The notes under the pieces: model-generated
Told to the model about the DNA's origin: nothing
Database searches by the model: none
The model's input: only the letters and a program-made list of their open reading frames with translations
Origin: Apium graveolens
Taxonomy: Eukaryota; Streptophyta; Magnoliopsida; Apiales; Apiaceae
NCBI RefSeq assembly: GCF_009905375.1
Contig: NC_133653.1
Location: forward strand, 96,460,609-96,524,608
DNA length: 64,000 nucleotides
Direction of reading: 5' to 3'
In this document: positions 59,160 to 64,000 of the stretch, in pieces
Position numbering within the stretch: the first letter of the stretch is position 1
How the letters are laid out: the number at the start of each line of letters is the position of its first letter
Program-made: the position numbers and the translations under genes

Positions 59160-60191
59160 TACTGGCTGCTCGATGTAGGTCAGGTCTGGTTGTAAATCTA
59201 CCTGCTCATATTCTATTACATGTCGTGCATCTGCATGGTACTTCCTTAACATGGAAACGTGGAATACGTTATGTACTTGTTGCAAATTAGGAGGCAAGGC
59301 GAGCTCGTAAGCTAGAGGTCCTATTCTCCTCAAAATTTCAAAGGGTCCTATGAATCTGGGACTCAGCTTCCCTTTCTTTCCAAATTTCATCACTCCTTTC
59401 CACGGAGATACCTTCAATAGCACAGAATCTCCTACTTCATATTCCCTATCCTTCCTGGTCTGGTCGGCGTACTTCTTTTGTCTGTCCTGAGCTACTACCA
59501 GTCTTTTCCTGATGAGTCCTACTATTTCTCTGGTATGCTGGACTAACTCTGGTCCTAATATCTTGTGTTCTACGACTTCGTCCCAACATAAGGGAGAGCG
59601 ACATCTCCTTCCGTAAAGAGCTTCATACTGGGGCATTCCTATGCTAGCGTGATAGCTATTGTTGTAATCAAATTCCATCAGGGGTAAGTGGTCATCCCAA
59701 TTTCCTTTGAAATCAATGGCACATACTCGTAGCATATCTTCTAGGGTCTGAATAGTCTTTTCGCTTTGTCCATCGGTCTGGGGGTGGTAAGCGGTACTCA
59801 TGTTTAGTCTGGTGCCTACGCATTCCTGGAAGCTTCTCCAAAATCGGGAATTAAACCTTGGGTCTCTATCTGACACTATGGCTACAAGAACGCCATGTCT
59901 TACTACAATTTCCTTCAAGTAAATATCTACCAACTTGTCTACGGTGTATCTTTCGTTGATTGGTAGGAAGTGTGCGGACTTGGTCAATCTATCTATGATA
60001 ACCCATATGGCATCATGATTGGTCTTTATTCTTGGTAAGCCTGTCACAAAATCCATGGCTATATGCTCCCATTTCCATTCCGGAGTCTCTAGGGGTCGTA
60101 ATAGTCCACTAGGTCGCTGATGTTCGGCCTTCACTCTCTGGCATGTCAAGCACTTGCTGACCCACTCTGCTACTTCTCTCTTCATGTTAGG
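59160..60191 (-). pseudogene. pol: Gypsy B integrase, main part
   Basis: From a TGA at 60189-60191 (where relatives have a second Trp) the frame reads PNMKREVAEWVSKCLTCQRV (end of the HHCC domain), then AMDFVTGLPRIKTNHDAIWV (first Asp), [13 protein letters not shown] (second Asp) and HPQTDGQSEKTIQTLEDML (catalytic Glu). It ends with the GPFEILRRIGPLAYELALP and VFHVSMLRKYHADARHV motifs and TYIEQPV at the D junction. Residues after that in the open frame (CNTPRSGVG...) come from the D LTR. The catalytic residues look intact and the gene is disabled by the stop and by D. Confidence 0.88.
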
Positions 60192-61001
60192 TCACCAATA
60201 ATATTCTTTAAGGTCACGGTACATTTTCATACTTCCTGGGTGGAATGAATATCTAGAGTTGTGCTCTTCGTGCAGCAGCTCATCCTTTAACTCTTGGACA
60301 TTTGGAATCCAAATTCGGGACGCATACCTCATGATCCCTTTCTCATCCTTCTCGCATCTCACTTCTTCACCGGTCAAAATTCCTCTTTCCTCACTCATCT
60401 TCTTTTCCTGACATACTTGTATCTTTTCAGTCAGCTCCGATACTAGCTTAATCTCAAATAATCCTTCTGTTCCCCTACCGGTCATCCTCACGTCAATTTC
60501 CATCTTCTCGAATTCCTTAATCAACTCCACCGATGTCATTATCATCTTGAGTCTTTCCTTCCTACTAAGGGCGTCAGCCACCACATTGGCTTTACCTGGG
60601 TGATACAAAATTTCACAGTCGTAGTCTTTTATCAACTCTAACCATCTCCTATGTCTCATGTTCAGTTCCTTCTGAGTGAAAATATATTTAAGGCTTTTAC
60701 GGTCAGTGTAGATCTCGCATTTCTCACCGTATAGGTAGTGTGTCCAAATTTTCAGGGCAAACACTATGGCTGCTAAGTCTAGATCATGCGTAGGGTATAT
60801 GCTCTCATATTCCTTCGATTATCGAGAGGCATATGCTATAACTTTGCCGTACTGCATTAGTACACATTCTAATCCTTTAAGTGATGCGTCGCTGTATATC
60901 ACAAACTCTCCCTTTCCATCGGGAAGAGCGAGCACTGGTGCTGACACCGGCCTCCTTTTTAGTTCTTGAAAATTCTTCTCATATTTTTCTGTCCATACAA
61001 A
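60192..61001 (-). pseudogene. pol: Gypsy B RNase H and integrase zinc domain
   Basis: After the stop at 61002-61004 the frame reads FVWTEKYEKNFQELK and VIYSDASLKGLECVLMQ (RNase H catalytic Asp), has a TAA at 60819-60821, then [40 protein letters not shown] and [16 protein letters not shown]. It goes on into the integrase N-terminus ([20 protein letters not shown]). Confidence 0.85.
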
Positions 61002-61849
61002 CTAGTCTGTCTTCCGGGTAAGTCTAGTCAGTGGTCCGGCTATCTTAGCAAAATCCTGCACGAACCTTCGGTAATATCCTGCTAAACCCACAAAACTCCT
61101 AACCTCCATTGGGGTAGTTGGTCTTTTCCAATTGGATAACGCCTCTATCTTGGCAGGGTCAACTAAAACTCCTTTGCTACTCACCACATGTCCTAAAAAC
61201 TGAACTTCACTCAACCAAAACTCGCATTTCGAGAACTTGGCATATAATTTCTCATTCCTCAAGATTTCCAAGACTATCCTCAAATGTTCTACGTGTTCTT
61301 GCTCTGTCTTTGAGTAGATCAGAATATCATCTATAAAAACTATCACACATATATCCAGGTACTTTTTGAACACTCTGTTCATCAAATCCATAAAGGCTGC
61401 GGGTGCATTGGTTAACCCAAACGACATAACTAAGAACTCATAGTGTCCATACCTAGTGCGAAAAGTAGTCTTTGGTATATCTTCCAGTTTGATTTTCAAC
61501 TGGTGATATCCTGTTCTTAAATCTATTTTGGAAAAACATACAGCTCCCTTGAGTTGGTCGAATAGGTCATCAATTCTGGGGAGAGGGGGTACCTATTCTT
61601 TATAGTCAGCTTATTCAGCTCTCGATAGTCTATGCATAATCTCATACTGCCGTCCTTTTTCTTTACGAACAGCACTGGCGCTCCCCATGGCGACACACTG
61701 GGTCTTATCATTCCATTATCTAATAACTCTTGTAGTTGAGAAGCTAATTCCTTCATCTCAACTGGGGCTAGCCTATATGGGGCCTTGGATACTGGTGTCA
61801 TTCCTGGTGCTAATTCTATCACGAATTCTATTTCCCTGTCAGGTGGCAA
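61002..61849 (-). pseudogene. pol: Gypsy B reverse transcriptase, one frameshift
   Basis: The frame 61849-61523 has [40 protein letters not shown] and [14 protein letters not shown], then shifts near 61580 in a run of C and T. The frame 61499-61002 has [34 protein letters not shown], the catalytic [10 protein letters not shown] and [20 protein letters not shown]. All catalytic motifs of RT are present. Confidence 0.88.
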
Positions 61850-62540
61850 CCCTGGTAAGTTCTATGGAAATACATCCTCGAATTCGTTTACTACGGGTAT
61901 GTCCTGTATATTAGGGACTTCCTTCTTGGTATCTATCACATAAGCCAAATAGGCCTCGTTATCTTTCCTTAACAATCTTTTTGCCTGTAGCATGGTTAGA
62001 AATTTTTGGTTTTGTCGTTGACCTTTAAACACTACTTCTTTTTCATTCTGCACTCTTATCTTTACTTTCTTCCGTTCACAATCTATTTGCGCTCCGTTAC
62101 TGGATAACCAATCCATTCCTAAGATTACATCAAATTCTCCTAACGCGAATGGGATTAGGTCAACCTCGAAGATCTTCCCTTCTAATTTCAACTTGCACTT
62201 AGGCTGTACTTGATTTACAGGAATTATTTCTTTGTTTGCTATTTCCACTCGTAATATCTCACGTAAGGGTATGGCATTAAGTTTTAAATTTTCAGCAAAA
62301 TTTTGAGATATAAAAGACTTGGTCGCTCCAGAATCAAATAGTACATTTGCATGTTCGGAATTTAATAAAAGGGTACCTACTATCACTTCGGTGTTTCGGA
62401 CAGCATCCTGAACAGTCATGTTAAAGGTCCTAGCAGCTGGGGGTCGGTTGGATGCAGCTTTGCTCATCCCTGAGGCTGAGGGCTTCAATGTTAGGCAATC
62501 CTTTCTCATGTTTCCTACCTTTCCACATTGGAACACGTTA
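61850..62540 (-). pseudogene. Gypsy B aspartic protease and second zinc knuckle
   Basis: The frame begins CFQCGKVGNMRKDC, a zinc knuckle whose His is replaced by Asn. The protease active site is NVLFDSGATKSFIS (about 62316-62350), followed by FALGEFDVILGMDWLSSNGA. A TAG at 61862-61864 separates it from the RT frame. Confidence 0.83.
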
Positions 62541-63648
62541 CATTGGGCCGGGTGCAGTTTTTGGCAAGGTGTCCAATTTGGTCACACGAGTAACATCTCA
62601 AAGGGGCTCTTGTCTGGGTACACACTCCAAGGTATCTCTTCTTACAGGTTTGACACTCTGGTATTGGGGCATGTGGTTGGCTATGAAATGTTGCCCTAGA
62701 TTGTCTGTCGCCCTAGCCAACACTCTCGCTTGGGGCCTTTCTGAATCCGGGGCCTCATGCAGTTTGGGACACCGCTCCCCTGAAGAACCTGCTCGGAAGG
62801 CTCCTATTCCCGGTTCCTATTCCTTGGCTTCCTATCTTCCTTTTCCTATTTTCTGTTTCCTTCACACTCTGCTCACTGCCAGCTTCAATAATCGAGGCTT
62901 TTTTCACTAAGGTGGCATAGTCTGTCAGCTCTAACACTGCTACTCGGTTCTGTATCCACTGTTTCAGACCAAACTGAAACCTTCGCGCTTTTTTTTCTTC
63001 GGTATTTAAGAACCCAGGCACAAATCTCGATAACTCAGTAATTTTGGTCTCATATTCTGCCACAGTCATCTTATCCTGTTTCAACTCCAGAAACCTAATC
63101 GCCATTTGGGTTTCCATAAACCTAGGGAAATACTTGTCTAAGAACCGTCGGGTAAATCTATCCCATGGGATCACAACATCAGTCTCCAGGTTTCGTTTGG
63201 ACTCCCACCAGTAATTAGCTTCTCCTTTCAGCATGTAAGAAGCGAAAATAGTCTTGTGTCGTTCCTCAACACCTAGTATCTCGAAGGACTTTTCTATTTC
63301 TTTGAGCCAGGCCCGTGCTTCAACGGAGTCGGCAGACCCTAGAAACTCTGGGGGTTTGAGAGATTTGAAGGCTCTAAAGGCAGTAGTTGCAGTCTGTTGG
63401 GCAGCATGTGGCTGTGGTGGAATAGGCTATTGGTTCAGATTTGCTCTTAGCAGTTCCATAAATTAATTCATGGGGTTCCCTCCCTGATGGGTATCCTCAG
63501 CCTCTTCTTCTACATATTCTTCCTCATCATATTCATTATAGTCTAGGTCTTCTTCACTTTCCTCATTCACTACAGGGTCAGGTTCACCTCGTTGTTGGTT
63601 AACAGATTCTGCGGGCTGTGCCCTGGTTCCTCTTCTACAGGGTGACAT
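62541..63648 (-). pseudogene. gag: Gypsy B gag
   Basis: The start is MSPCRRGTRAQPAES at 63648, followed by an acidic segment (EEYVEEEAEDTH). Two in-frame stops lie close together near 63466 and 63430. The gag domain follows: FKSLKPPEFLG, ARAWLKEIEKSFEILGVEE, MLKGEANYWWESKR, FLDKYFPRF and LSRFVPGF. It runs through 63234-62755 and stops there. The first zinc knuckle CYSCDQIGHLAKNC (about 62590-62549) is intact but lies beyond a stop, and a missing base near 62540 shifts the frame into the second knuckle. Confidence 0.83.
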
Positions 63649-64000
63649 TTTTCTGATATTGAAAATTGGTCAACATAGTTGTAATTATAACAGTCGGATT
63701 ATTTTATTCATATGTACGCATGTCATTTATTATCTAGCAGGTTTTTTTTTATAAAGTGCAATAATATAGACATCATTTCTTAATAACTGCTTAGATATAT
63801 ATTAATAAGATCTCCCACTTATATCTTGGGGATGAAACAACTAGTCCAGTTCATACATGCCTGATTACAATCTATCACTACTAGTTCTGAATACTGAAAT
63901 GAAAATACATAAGTCATGTACCCTGAAGGGCTAGGAACGCTATCTATTACTAGCTATCCTATCAAAATTGGTGACAAGTCACCCATCCTTCTTCAAGGTC
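63649..64000 (-). other. Gypsy B leader before gag
   Basis: AT-rich non-coding DNA lies upstream of gag on the minus strand. No PBS was found in it, so the 5' LTR is outside the window. Confidence 0.5.

Larger units (their letters stand above)
27008..64000 (-). mobile_element. Tekay/Del-like gypsy chromovirus B, split by the SIRE and D elements
   Basis: The B sequence is 27008-29066, 43196-45052 and 59165-64000, with the rest belonging to nested elements. From right to left it has gag, protease, RT, RNase H, integrase, chromodomain, PPT and the 3' LTR. The 5' LTR lies beyond the right edge. Joining the flanks of SIRE and D at their TSDs makes both the LTR and the integrase frame continuous. 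It is inserted in the integrase of the related element C. Confidence 0.85.

Overview
This window is repeat-rich DNA of a flowering plant, probably a eudicot with a large genome. I see no host gene, tRNA, rRNA or CRISPR array. Almost every base belongs to LTR retrotransposons nested inside one another. The calls rest on LTR pairs, exact 5-bp target-site duplications (TSDs), primer binding sites (PBS), polypurine tracts (PPT) and gag/pol motifs. The species cannot be named from the sequence alone.

Left nest (1-22370). A minus-strand Ty1/copia element of the SIRE type ('A') lies at the left edge. Its 5' LTR (2043-2415 plus 21605-21811) is split by a complete Ty3/gypsy Athila-type element (2416-21604, TSD GTCAT, 1.4-kb LTRs, tRNA-Asp-type PBS). 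The Athila has a decayed gag-pol and a separate post-pol ORF in the envelope position. Its integrase gene is split by a complete copia element 'E' (9199-17198, TSD AAAAC, 1.67-kb LTRs). E has deletions in integrase and reverse transcriptase and a long, structured 5' leader. A itself sits in the end of an older gypsy LTR ('F', to 22370).

Right nest (22629-64000). A minus-strand gypsy chromovirus 'C' (3.4-kb LTR, Tekay/Del-like) is split in its integrase by a related minus-strand gypsy 'B' (from 27008, continuing past the right edge). B's 3' LTR is split by a 14.1-kb minus-strand SIRE-type copia element (29067-43190, TSD ATCTT) that carries a long envelope-position coding region and repeated short hairpin motifs. 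B's pol gene is split by a plus-strand gypsy derivative 'D' (45053-59159, TSD TACTG). D has 4.2-kb LTRs that are nearly identical, a pol gene in ruins and one intact 257-codon ORF.

The order of insertion is therefore F, then A, then Athila, then E on the left, and C, then B, then SIRE and D on the right. LTR divergence judged by eye agrees: D is youngest, E is fairly young, and Athila and SIRE are older. Most premature stops I traced could come from C-to-T or G-to-A changes, as expected for methylated, silenced DNA. The observations that best merit follow-up are four consecutive stem-loops in E's leader that keep one loop motif on different stems, a second palindrome cluster in the same leader, the hairpin arrays shared by the SIRE LTR and its post-pol region, a GC-rich palindrome module shared by the Athila LTRs and the region before its post-pol ORF, and the intact ORF of D. 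ORF starts quoted here are often the first open codon rather than a proven ATG.
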